Assembly: GCA_946188155.1 (NCBI GenBank)
Contig: CAMHUC010000029.1
Span: forward strand, 1 to 40,596
Length of the DNA: 40,596 nucleotides
Direction of reading: 5' to 3'
Source: an uncultured bacterium
GTDB lineage: Bacteria > Bacteroidota > Bacteroidia > Bacteroidales > Bacteroidaceae
The position numbers were made by a program, and so were the translations under genes. Below are positions 23,656 through 32,265 of this stretch, piece by piece (the first letter of the stretch is position 1; every line of letters begins with the position of its first letter). The notes under the pieces were generated by a model that made no database searches, was not told the origin of the DNA, and worked only from the letters and a program-made list of their open reading frames with translations.

Positions 23656-26313
23656 TTATTTCACTACCTGTTTCTTGCCACGATGGATATACACACCCTT
23701 CTTTGTGGGCTTGCCGCTGAGCTGGTGGCCGTTGAGGTCGAACCAGCGCTCGGTGCCGTCGAGGTCGATGGTGTGGATTACGGGAGCTATGCCTGTGGCC
23801 TCGCCGTCGTTGTCGCCCTGATAGCTGTCGGGAGCAGGCAGGCTGCGGTCTTCCTCTTCCTTACCGTTAGCGTCGAGCTGATACTTCGTTGTCAGCTTGT
23901 TGGCGGTCATCAGGTCGGTGGCACAGAACATGGCGCGGAATGCCGGCCACTTCCAAGTAGACCTTGCGTGGTTGATAATCTTGAACGAGCCGTCGCTTGC
24001 CAGTGTGAAGGCTTTGCGTCTGACGGCCTCGTCGTGGCCGATGGCTTTCAGGCTACCCAGCCAATAGCCCGCAATCTGCTCGTCAAGATAATTAAACGGA
24101 ACAGCGTTCTCATCATCATCAGCCTCGTCTGCCTCGGCTATAATCGTCACGCCTTCTTCCTGCAAACGCAGCGTGCCCTCGTTCACGACAATCAGGTAGG
24201 CATTGCCGGGATAGAGGAATGGCAGCATCTCCTCCGTAAACAGCAGCTCGTTATTCTCCGTAACCTCGGCCTTAGAGTAGATGGTGAAGTCGCAGCCTGT
24301 GCCAAACAGCTCTGCATAGAACGGCAGGCAAAGCGTGTAGGCGCGGCTTTGCCACGTGCCGTCTTCCTGCTGCACGGCGCTCAGTTCGCGGCCCTCAAGC
24401 GAGGCGTTCACCTCCTGTTCGCCAAATTTCGATAGGATGCTGAAGTCCGTCATGCCGTCCATCAACTCAACTATCGGCATGCTGCCGTCGTCGAACGTTA
24501 CCACGATAGCGTTGAGCGTGCTGGCATCCAGACCGCCCAGGTTCCAGTAGCACCAAGTGGGGCTCACCTGCTCGTCCTGTCCGCTTGCCCAGCGCAGGCG
24601 TACATCGTCGTCAAGCCACAGCCTGGTCTTGTCGCCACTGGCCAGTGTCAATGGTGCGAAGGCTCCGCCGAAGGTGATGCCGGCTGCCGATACGGCAGTA
24701 GGCGCAGCGGTGCTGATGGTTACATTCTTGAATATCGGGTCGTCTATGTGAGTATCCCCGGTCTCTTCGTCGATAACCCACTTCACCATGTAAGGCTTGC
24801 CAGCCTCGATCTCTGTAGTCGTCTTGTAGGCGATGGTCAGCACACCGTCGCTCAGTGTGGTCTTTTCCGTGTCAAGCTCCACAATCTTACTGTTATTCAG
24901 CGGCGAGTTGCTGATTTGCTCGGCAGTCATGCTGAACGGCAGACAGAGCGTGTTCCATTCAGAGTTGATGATGAACTGACGACCGCTGAAGGTGACGTCG
25001 ACGGTCTTATCCTTCATGTAAGAGAGCATGGCTTGCATATCCTTGCTGACGTCGAGTGTAATTTCAGAGGGGAAAGGTCCGTCATAACCGCAAACACAAT
25101 GGTTGTTGTTGTCAAAACTATGATCCTCTTCTTCAAAATTACCGCACCACTGACAGATACATTGGTGCTTTTCGTCGTTCACAATGCTGTAAGTGGCTCC
25201 TGCATGTTTGCAAGGCTCGAACCTAAGCCTTATATATGATGATAAAAAATAACCTCTCCAATGATATGGAAGAAGCTCTTCTCCAGATACATTAGTAATT
25301 GACATTCCTTTGCCTATGCTGATGGGTGAATAGTCTTCAGAGTCCTCGCCGCCGATGGCACGCCTGATGTCTAAGCCGCCGTAGGCATCTACGGTGCCGC
25401 CGTTGATACTGATGGTGTTGTCCACATCGCCGTCCTCGCCGGCGCCGATGCCCACGCCATAGCCACTACCACTTGCATAGACATCACCACCATTGATGAC
25501 GATAGAACCGCTATCGCCGTCCTCGCCGCCGCCAATACCGGCTGCATCTGTTCCACCGTAGGCTTTTACTGTGCCGCCTGTTATCCAGATAGCACCGCCA
25601 CGTGCACCATTTCCGCCGCCAATGCCGGCACCAGACTCACCACCAATTGCCGTGACGTTGCCGCCATAAATAAAAATATCACCGCCTGTACCATGTAGAC
25701 CGCCACCTATGCCGGCAGCATATGTTCCACCCTTAGCCTCGATGGTACCGCCCTCAATGGTAATGGTGCCGCCATTGGCCTCACAGCCACCAATGCCAGC
25801 GCCAGAGTATTTGCCCATAGCAGTGATAGTACCACTCTTTATATTGATATCACCACAAGGCATATATTGCTCGCCACCAATACCAGCACCAATCTGATTG
25901 CAGCTAACATCAAGCGAACCGTCTCCCTGAATGGTAAGCGTATAGCCCTCGTACACACAGATTCCAGGCCATCCCCTACAAAATCCCTTCACTTGGTTTG
26001 TGCCCTCAAGCGTGATAGTTGCATCACCCTCGCAGGTAATACCAGCGAATGGACACGGAATATAATCCTGAACACCAGTATACACACTTTCATCTATACC
26101 GAGTATGGTCACATCTCTAAGCGTGATTTTTGCACCTTTGGCAATTGAGATTTTCACAGAATTATGATCGACATCAAGTTTACCTGTCAGCACGTCACCG
26201 TCCTGAGCCTCATAATCAGAACTAATTGTAGAAAGGTCAACAACTCTCTGTGCCCATGCCCCTTGTGCGACCATGCACAGCAGGGCAAAAATGAATAACA
26301 GTTTCTTTTTCAT
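23656..26313 (-). CDS. Secreted beta-helix protein, GIGGG-repeat type (885 residues)
   Basis: Signal peptide LLFIFALLCMVAQGAWAQ. Residues about 45-330 are parallel beta-helix repeats built on ITIEGGT.EAKGGTYAAGIGGG-like turns, each rung closing with an AGIGGG loop. This resembles the Cthe_2159-type carbohydrate-binding beta-helix family (PF14262). Next is a Cys-rich segment (CKHAG ... CICQWCG ... HCVCGYDG) that looks like a small zinc ribbon, then beta-sandwich regions around NSEWNTLCLPFSM, and a C-terminal tail (WFDLNGHQLSGKPTKKGVY) common in exported Prevotella proteins. It is the short paralogue of the gene just upstream; their 3' ends are almost identical over about 130 bp. A role in surface polysaccharide binding or adhesion is inferred. 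Confidence 0.8.
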   Translation of the reverse strand: MKKKLLFIFALLCMVAQGAWAQRVVDLSTISSDYEAQDGDVLTGKLDVDHNSVKISIAKGAKITLRDVTILGIDESVYTGVQDYIPCPFAGITCEGDATITLEGTNQVKGFCRGWPGICVYEGYTLTIQGDGSLDVSCNQIGAGIGGEQYMPCGDINIKSGTITAMGKYSGAGIGGCEANGGTITIEGGTIEAKGGTYAAGIGGGLHGTGGDIFIYGGNVTAIGGESGAGIGGGNGARGGAIWITGGTVKAYGGTDAAGIGGGEDGDSGSIVINGGDVYASGSGYGVGIGAGEDGDVDNTISINGGTVDAYGGLDIRRAIGGEDSEDYSPISIGKGMSITNVSGEELLPYHWRGYFLSSYIRLRFEPCKHAGATYSIVNDEKHQCICQWCGNFEEEDHSFDNNNHCVCGYDGPFPSEITLDVSKDMQAMLSYMKDKTVDVTFSGRQFIINSEWNTLCLPFSMTAEQISNSPLNNSKIVELDTEKTTLSDGVLTIAYKTTTEIEAGKPYMVKWVIDEETGDTHIDDPIFKNVTISTAAPTAVSAAGITFGGAFAPLTLASGDKTRLWLDDDVRLRWASGQDEQVSPTWCYWNLGGLDASTLNAIVVTFDDGSMPIVELMDGMTDFSILSKFGEQEVNASLEGRELSAVQQEDGTWQSRAYTLCLPFYAELFGTGCDFTIYSKAEVTENNELLFTEEMLPFLYPGNAYLIVVNEGTLRLQEEGVTIIAEADEADDDENAVPFNYLDEQIAGYWLGSLKAIGHDEAVRRKAFTLASDGSFKIINHARSTWKWPAFRAMFCATDLMTANKLTTKYQLDANGKEEEDRSLPAPDSYQGDNDGEATGIAPVIHTIDLDGTERWFDLNGHQLSGKPTKKGVYIHRGKKQVVK

Positions 26314-26401
26314 ATTCTTTAATTACTTTTTAATTGTTGTGGCTGGTGTGGGAGTCGAACCCACACCAGCCTAAGAAGTCGCGATGTTATTTACATGTTA
26401 C
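26314..26401 (-). other. Intergenic leader containing a minihelix-like hairpin
   Basis: This 88-bp gap separates the stop of the 1934-residue gene from the start of its 885-residue paralogue. It contains the hairpin at 26341-26371. No TAnnTTTG box was found, so the downstream gene probably depends on read-through. Confidence 0.5.
26341..26371 (-). other. 12-bp hairpin with T-loop-like loop TTCGACT (copy 1)
   Basis: On the minus strand: GGCTGGTGTGGG, loop TTCGACT, CCCACACCAGCC. It is a perfect 12-bp stem with a 7-nt loop, preceded by GACTTCTTA and followed by ACAAC. A 12-bp stem with this loop equals a tRNA acceptor stem (7 bp) stacked on a T-arm (5 bp). No D-arm, anticodon arm or T tract is present, so it is neither a normal tRNA nor a standard terminator. 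Copy 2 is at 34345-34375. Confidence 0.75.
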
Positions 26402-29400
26402 TTATTTCACTACCTGTTTCTTGCCACGATGGATATACACGCCCTTCTTCGTGGGTTTGCCGTTGAGCTGGCGGCCGTTGAGGTCGAACCAGCGCTCGGT
26501 GCCGTCGCGGTCGATTGTGTGAATCACAGGTGTAATGCCAGTGGCAGAACCGTCGTTGTCGCCCATGTAGCCCTCGGGAGCAGGCAGGTTGCGGTCCTCG
26601 TCCTCGTCCACGCCGTTGGCGTCGAGCTGATACTTCGTCTTATACACTCCGGGCTTGAAGTCGGCGTTGGCACAGAACATGGCACGGAATGCCGGCCACT
26701 GCCATGACGGGTTAGCCTCGTTGATGGGCTGGAACGTACCGTTTTCCGTCAGCGTGTAGGCATTGCGCCCTGCTGCCTCGTCGTGGCCGATAGTCTGGAA
26801 GCTGCCCAGCCAGTAACCGGCGATGCCGCCTCCCACTTTGTCGTCGATGACGCTGTTCTCCTCGTCGTCAGCCCCATCAGGCTCTGTAATCAGTTCCACA
26901 CGGTTACCCGTCAGGATGGTCGAGCCGCTATTGACTACCACCAGGTAGGCATTGCCCGCATACAGCGTAGGCACCAACTCCTGGGTGAAGAGGAACTCGC
27001 CGTCGTCCGTAACGCGCTCCAGGATATAGGCATCGATTTTGCACTTCTCCCTGATGGCCTCGTTGTTCAGATCCACTGTGAATGGCAGGCAGACGGTATA
27101 GGCGCAGCTGCCGTACCATGCAGTACTGAGTCTTCTGCCTTCCAGCGAGAAGTTCGTTTCCTTGCCTATGAATTCATTGAGTACGCTGAGGTCTTTCATG
27201 CCGTCCATCAGCTCCACATAGTTGAACTCTGAAGGCTCGTCGGTCTTCACCACGATGGCGTTGAGCGTCGTCGGGTCAATGTCGCCGAGGTCGAACCAGC
27301 ACCAGGTGGCCTTCACCCACACGTCCTTCTCGTCGGCCCAGCGCAGGCGCACGTCGTCGTCCATCCACAGTTTGTTCTTTTCACCGCGTCTCAGCAGCGT
27401 CGGCTTGTAGGCGCCCTGGAAGGTCACGCCAGCCTTTGAGACAGCCAGCGGCTCGGAATTGACGATGGTCACATCCTTGAATACCGGGTTCTGGATGACC
27501 GGCTGCGTGTCGGGATTCCTCCATCTGACGAGGTAGGGCTTGCCTGCCTCAATTTGAATCACTTCCTTGAATCCGAGTGTCAGCACACCGTTTTCCAGTT
27601 TGGTCCGATCCGGATCGAACGCCTCGATGACGGTATGTGCCAAGGGTGAGTTGGCAATCTCGTCCTGCGTCATGCTGAACGGCAGGCAGATGGTATTCCA
27701 GTTCGAGTCGATGATAAACTCACGACCGGTAAAGGTAACGTCGGTCTTCTCGCCGTCCCTGACTTCAATGGCATGCGAGATGTCCGTATCGACACTGAGC
27801 GAGACGCCCGGGTAGATAAACGGGTTCTCGTCGATGTTGCCCATCACGGTGCCGCCGATGTTCACGGTGCCGCACTTGCCCATGTAGCCTTCACCCACGC
27901 TGTAGTCATTTAGATAGCCCTTCGAGGCGACGACCGATGTCACGGCATCGGCAATGGTGATGTTGCCGCAGGTGTTGTAGAGACCGCCACCGATGCCGGC
28001 AGCGCCTTTGCCACCCGTGGCGACGATGGTTCCGCCCAGTATGGTGATGTCGCCGCAGCGTTTGCCTTCGCCGCCGCCGATGCCGGCACCGCCATTGTCA
28101 CCCGTAGCAGTGATGTTACCGCTCTCGATGACGATGTTGCCACAAGCCAGGTAGGAACCGCCGCCGATACCGGCACCGCGTCCTACACTACTGGCGTTGA
28201 GCGAACCCTCACCCTTGATGGTGAGCGTCTTGTCGGCAGCAATGTGGATGCCCGGATAGCCATAGTTGAAGCCCCATACGTTGTTCGAGCCGACGAGCTT
28301 GATGGTGGCGTCGCCCTCGCAGGTGAGGCCAGCCCAGCTGGCTTCCCGGATGAAATTGCCCGTACCGATGGTGATGTTCTTGAGCGTCACGGTAGCACCG
28401 TCGGCTATCGACACCTTGTAGTTGCCGCTGAGCTTGTTCAGCAGCAGGGCGCCGTCCTCTACCACGTAGTGGTCGGTCAGTTTGGCAAGGTCAACCACGC
28501 TCAGCTTATAGACATCATCGCTGATGTTGCCTACGATGTCGCCCAGCACGGTCACAGTGCCGCTGGTAGACTTCAGGCCAGCCCCCACGCTGTAGGGAGC
28601 CCCCGGGCCCTTGGCTGCTGTCACGCCGCCCACGGCGTCGGTAATGGTGATGGTGCCGCAGGTGGCACTCTCGCCACCGCCGATACCGGCAGCACCCTCG
28701 CCGCCCGTGGCGGTGATGTTGGCACCGTTGATCAGGATATTACCGCACGATATGTTCAGGCCGCCGCCGATACCTGCACCGCAGCCGTTGCTGCTGGCGT
28801 CGAGCGAGCCGTCGCCCACGATGGTCAGCGTCTTGCCCTTCGGCACATAGATGCCGGGATAGTCCTCATAGAATCCCTTCACGGTGTTCTCGCCGCTGAC
28901 GTTGATGATGGCGTCGCCCTCCAGGTTGAGGCCGCCCCACTTGCACTTCTTGTTGTTGACACCGGTAATGCTCATGTCCTTGATGATGACGTCGGCCTTG
29001 TCGGCAAGCGATACCTTGTAGGGCTGCGTCGTGCCGTCGAGCGAACCGGTCAGTATCGACAGCATCTCGTTGTCGGCCTGTACGGTGTAGTCGCTGTTCA
29101 GCGAGCTCACATTCAGGATGAACACATCCTGCGCGATGGGGCCGGAGGCGTTGATGACGAACACGTCACCACTCGGGCTCCTATAGCCGGAGCCGATGCT
29201 GTACGGCGCATGGGCGCCCTTCTTGGCGATAATTTGTCTCACGCCATCGGTGATGGTAACGCTGCCGCAGGAGGTGTCGAAGCTGCCGCCGCCGATGGCA
29301 GCGCTGTATTCGCCGCCCCTCGCGGTGATGCTACCGCCCCTGATGATGATGTCGCCGCAGTTGACAGACGTTTCACTACCGGCACCGATACCGGCACCGT

Positions 29401-32206
29401 AGCCGCTGCTGCTGGCGTCGAGCGAGCCGTCGCCGTCGATGGTCAGCGTCTTGCCCTGCGGCACGATGATGCCCGGGTAATTACGATGGAATCCCCTGAC
29501 GCTGTTCACGCCCTCCAGCAGGATGATGGCCTTGCCCTCGCAGGTGAGGCCGGCCCACCAGCAGGCATCGTCGTCGACACCGTCGATGTGGGCATCCTTC
29601 AGCGTCACGGTGGCACCCTCGGCAATCGTCAGCTTCACCTTTTTGCCGAGCGTACCCGTCAGGATGTTGCCGTCGACGAACCTCGTGTCGATAGTAACCT
29701 TCGACAGGTCGACGGTGGCATCCAGGTAGCGGGCATAGACCCATAGGTCGCCCGTGCCCATGGTGGCTGTTGTCAATGAATCCTGAGGCGTCTCGCCTTC
29801 CATGACGAAACCGTCGCTGGCAGCAGGAGCGTCCTTAACGACCCAACCGCTGAACAGGCGCAAGTAGGGAAGCGCATTCGACAAATTCGGCATGATGTAT
29901 TCATAGCCCTCGGACACCTCCTGCATGGCCACCTCCTGATAGTGGTAGTCTGCGTCGAGCTCACAGAAATGTACCGTATGCTTCGTGACGCCATAGCCGC
30001 ACAACGTACAATCGCCATGGTCGTTAAGCGTATGGGCTTCATATTCGGCTTTACCACACGCCCAACAAAAGGATTTGTGCTGATTGGCGTCAATCGTGGT
30101 GCCGATTGTCCACTGGTGGTCGCAAGGCCTGATTCTCACGTGGATGTAGCTCGACATCATATAGCCGTGTTTCCCATAGTCAAGAACAGTCTCTTCCCAT
30201 GATTCGTTCACACTGACAACCAGCATGTTCTCACCAATCTGGAAGTGTTCGGAAGTGAAGTCTTCATCATAATTGCTACCGATGCGGCCTTTAGCATCAA
30301 CATCGGCAGTGCCGCCGATATACAACCAGTCTAAGTGCCCACGATCAGTTAACGATTCTTTATCCGTTCCTTTCTCACCCCAAGCAAGGTAGCCGGGGCC
30401 TGCACCGATGGCGATACCCCCTTGAGCATAAACTTTACCGCCGGTAATTCGAATCTCGCCACTGTCGCCGCTTTTACCGCCGCCACCGATACCGGTATAT
30501 CCTTCAGCATACACCTCACCGCCAGTAATCGTGATATGCCCCTTATAGTCCATGTTATAACCGCCACCGATGCCAGTCCCCCATTGTTTAGAAGTGCCTT
30601 TCACATATCCGCCATTGATGGTGATGTCGCCGCATTTCCGATCTCTCGACCACATAGTACCACCTCCGCAGCCACCGATGCCTGCACCACCAGCGCCGGT
30701 ACAATTGGCTTCTATGCGGCCGCCATTAATCACGATGTTACCGGCATCATCCGTTCCTTTACCTGCGCCGATGGCGGCAGCCTCCGTGTCAGAGTGGCAT
30801 TGGAGTCTGCCATTGCCATTGAAGGTCAGGGTCTTGTCCTCGGGGACATAGATACAGGGGCACTGAGACCATTGTGAGAATAAAACGCTATTCCCTTCTA
30901 CGAGGATGGTGGCATCGCCTAAACAGGAGATGCAGGGCCATTTATCTTCTTGATTGATTGAGATAGACACGTCGCGTAGTGTCACCGTGGCACCGTCAGC
31001 AATGGTCACTTTATGTATATTGCCATCAATCTTACCCCGTGCCTCATCGCCGTCCAAAAGCTCAATATCACCGGTCTCCATAGTAAGGTCGACAAAGGGA
31101 TAGCTAAAGGGGCTGCGTTTTATGAAGTCGACTATGGGGCCGCCGAGAAAGACCTTGCCGCAAGTGCCGCTCGCGCCCGGACCGACACTGTATGCTAACG
31201 AGGAGCTGCCACTCCAAATCTTCGCATGCTGTACGGTAGACGAAATCTCGATTTCGCCACAGATGCCGCCATTACCACTGCCGATGCCGGCAGCCATCAG
31301 ACCGCCTTCGGCTATGATTTTACACGTCGCCATATAGACATCGCCGCACGAGGCCTGCATGCCGCTGCCGATGCCGGCAGCACCAGCACCACCCGTTGCA
31401 ATGATGCTATCGCCCAGTATGCGGAAGCTTGGGATGGTGCCTTGACAGCCGCTGCCGATGCCGGCACCGCGTTCACCGCCTTTGGCATAGATATTACCAC
31501 CCCTGATGATGAGATAATCGCAGGAACGGGCGTATCCGCTGCCGATGCCGGCACCGTTTTCACCGCCATAGGCCTTGATGTCGCCACCCTCGATGACGAC
31601 GCTGGGGCAGTTGGCTGCACCGCCAATGCCCGCCGCATTATCACCGCCATGGGCAGTGATAGTACCACCCTTGATGGTGATGTTGCCACAGCTGGCATTC
31701 GCGCCCGAACCGATACCGGCAGAGCCCGAACCGCCGACCGCCTCGATAGTGCCGCTTTCTATCACGATGTTGCCCGACAGCTGGTTCGCACCGGCACCAA
31801 GGCCGGCACCCAAGCCGTTGCTGGCAGCATAGAGCGAGCCTGAGCCCTTGATGGTCAGGGTGTTCCCTGTGGGTACGAAGATAGCGGGGTACTCGCCGTT
31901 GAATCCCTTGACCCTGTTCGAGCCTTCGAGGATGATGGTAGCATCGCCCTCGCAGGTGAGGCCTGCAAACTCGTACTCCCCGTAACCGTAGCCGTCGATG
32001 TTCACGTCGCGCAACGTCACTGTGGCGCCGGCGACAATCCTAATCTTGATGGGCTGCGACTGACCGTCGAGCGTGCCCGTCAGAATGGTACCGTCTGGTG
32101 CCTTGTAGTTGTCGCCCAGATTTGCCACGTTGACCACATTCTGGGCCCACGCCCCTTGTGCGACCGCGCACAGCAGGGCAAGAAGGAATAATAATTTTTG
32201 TTTCAT
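26402..32206 (-). CDS. Giant secreted beta-helix protein, GIGGG-repeat type (1934 residues)
   Basis: Signal peptide LLFLLALLCAVAQGAWAQ. Five beta-helix modules follow (roughly residues 20-370, 390-700, 880-1090, 1090-1260, 1280-1480). Each opens with a TVTLRDVNIDG/AGLTCEGDATI strand pair and GNTLTIKGSGSL, then rungs ending AGIGSG or AGIGGG. Between modules 2 and 3 lie a ribbon-like CWACG ... CTLCGYG segment and an InlB-B-repeat-like unit (GYEYIMPNLSNALPYLRLFS). The C-terminus has NSNWNTICLPFSMTQDE sandwich domains and the WFDLNGRQLNGKPTKKGVY tail. It is probably a surface or secreted polysaccharide-binding protein or adhesin; no catalytic site is evident. The start is the ATG after an ATAAACGATT-containing leader. 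Confidence 0.8.
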   Translation of the reverse strand: MKQKLLFLLALLCAVAQGAWAQNVVNVANLGDNYKAPDGTILTGTLDGQSQPIKIRIVAGATVTLRDVNIDGYGYGEYEFAGLTCEGDATIILEGSNRVKGFNGEYPAIFVPTGNTLTIKGSGSLYAASNGLGAGLGAGANQLSGNIVIESGTIEAVGGSGSAGIGSGANASCGNITIKGGTITAHGGDNAAGIGGAANCPSVVIEGGDIKAYGGENGAGIGSGYARSCDYLIIRGGNIYAKGGERGAGIGSGCQGTIPSFRILGDSIIATGGAGAAGIGSGMQASCGDVYMATCKIIAEGGLMAAGIGSGNGGICGEIEISSTVQHAKIWSGSSSLAYSVGPGASGTCGKVFLGGPIVDFIKRSPFSYPFVDLTMETGDIELLDGDEARGKIDGNIHKVTIADGATVTLRDVSISINQEDKWPCISCLGDATILVEGNSVLFSQWSQCPCIYVPEDKTLTFNGNGRLQCHSDTEAAAIGAGKGTDDAGNIVINGGRIEANCTGAGGAGIGGCGGGTMWSRDRKCGDITINGGYVKGTSKQWGTGIGGGYNMDYKGHITITGGEVYAEGYTGIGGGGKSGDSGEIRITGGKVYAQGGIAIGAGPGYLAWGEKGTDKESLTDRGHLDWLYIGGTADVDAKGRIGSNYDEDFTSEHFQIGENMLVVSVNESWEETVLDYGKHGYMMSSYIHVRIRPCDHQWTIGTTIDANQHKSFCWACGKAEYEAHTLNDHGDCTLCGYGVTKHTVHFCELDADYHYQEVAMQEVSEGYEYIMPNLSNALPYLRLFSGWVVKDAPAASDGFVMEGETPQDSLTTATMGTGDLWVYARYLDATVDLSKVTIDTRFVDGNILTGTLGKKVKLTIAEGATVTLKDAHIDGVDDDACWWAGLTCEGKAIILLEGVNSVRGFHRNYPGIIVPQGKTLTIDGDGSLDASSSGYGAGIGAGSETSVNCGDIIIRGGSITARGGEYSAAIGGGSFDTSCGSVTITDGVRQIIAKKGAHAPYSIGSGYRSPSGDVFVINASGPIAQDVFILNVSSLNSDYTVQADNEMLSILTGSLDGTTQPYKVSLADKADVIIKDMSITGVNNKKCKWGGLNLEGDAIINVSGENTVKGFYEDYPGIYVPKGKTLTIVGDGSLDASSNGCGAGIGGGLNISCGNILINGANITATGGEGAAGIGGGESATCGTITITDAVGGVTAAKGPGAPYSVGAGLKSTSGTVTVLGDIVGNISDDVYKLSVVDLAKLTDHYVVEDGALLLNKLSGNYKVSIADGATVTLKNITIGTGNFIREASWAGLTCEGDATIKLVGSNNVWGFNYGYPGIHIAADKTLTIKGEGSLNASSVGRGAGIGGGSYLACGNIVIESGNITATGDNGGAGIGGGEGKRCGDITILGGTIVATGGKGAAGIGGGLYNTCGNITIADAVTSVVASKGYLNDYSVGEGYMGKCGTVNIGGTVMGNIDENPFIYPGVSLSVDTDISHAIEVRDGEKTDVTFTGREFIIDSNWNTICLPFSMTQDEIANSPLAHTVIEAFDPDRTKLENGVLTLGFKEVIQIEAGKPYLVRWRNPDTQPVIQNPVFKDVTIVNSEPLAVSKAGVTFQGAYKPTLLRRGEKNKLWMDDDVRLRWADEKDVWVKATWCWFDLGDIDPTTLNAIVVKTDEPSEFNYVELMDGMKDLSVLNEFIGKETNFSLEGRRLSTAWYGSCAYTVCLPFTVDLNNEAIREKCKIDAYILERVTDDGEFLFTQELVPTLYAGNAYLVVVNSGSTILTGNRVELITEPDGADDEENSVIDDKVGGGIAGYWLGSFQTIGHDEAAGRNAYTLTENGTFQPINEANPSWQWPAFRAMFCANADFKPGVYKTKYQLDANGVDEDEDRNLPAPEGYMGDNDGSATGITPVIHTIDRDGTERWFDLNGRQLNGKPTKKGVYIHRGKKQVVK

Positions 32207-32265
32207 ATTTTTATTATTGTTAGTAATCGTTTATTGTTTTTTTAGAAACTTCTTCATTGTTTACC

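Noticed and set aside
26341..26400. Possible tRNA gene (T-arm-like TTCGACT sequence); likewise 34345-34400
   Set aside because: The 5' arm of the stem directly adjoins the T-arm. No D-arm, anticodon arm or CCA is found on either strand, so these are not normal tRNA genes.
28244..29746. Long plus-strand ORF (500 codons) opposite the giant beta-helix gene
   Set aside because: It is a shadow of repetitive GC-rich coding sequence on the other strand, with no start signals or recognisable domains.
25360..31800. CRISPR-like periodicity in the beta-helix genes
   Set aside because: The repeats are protein-coding, imperfect and of variable spacing, in frame with GIGGG turns; no cas genes are present.
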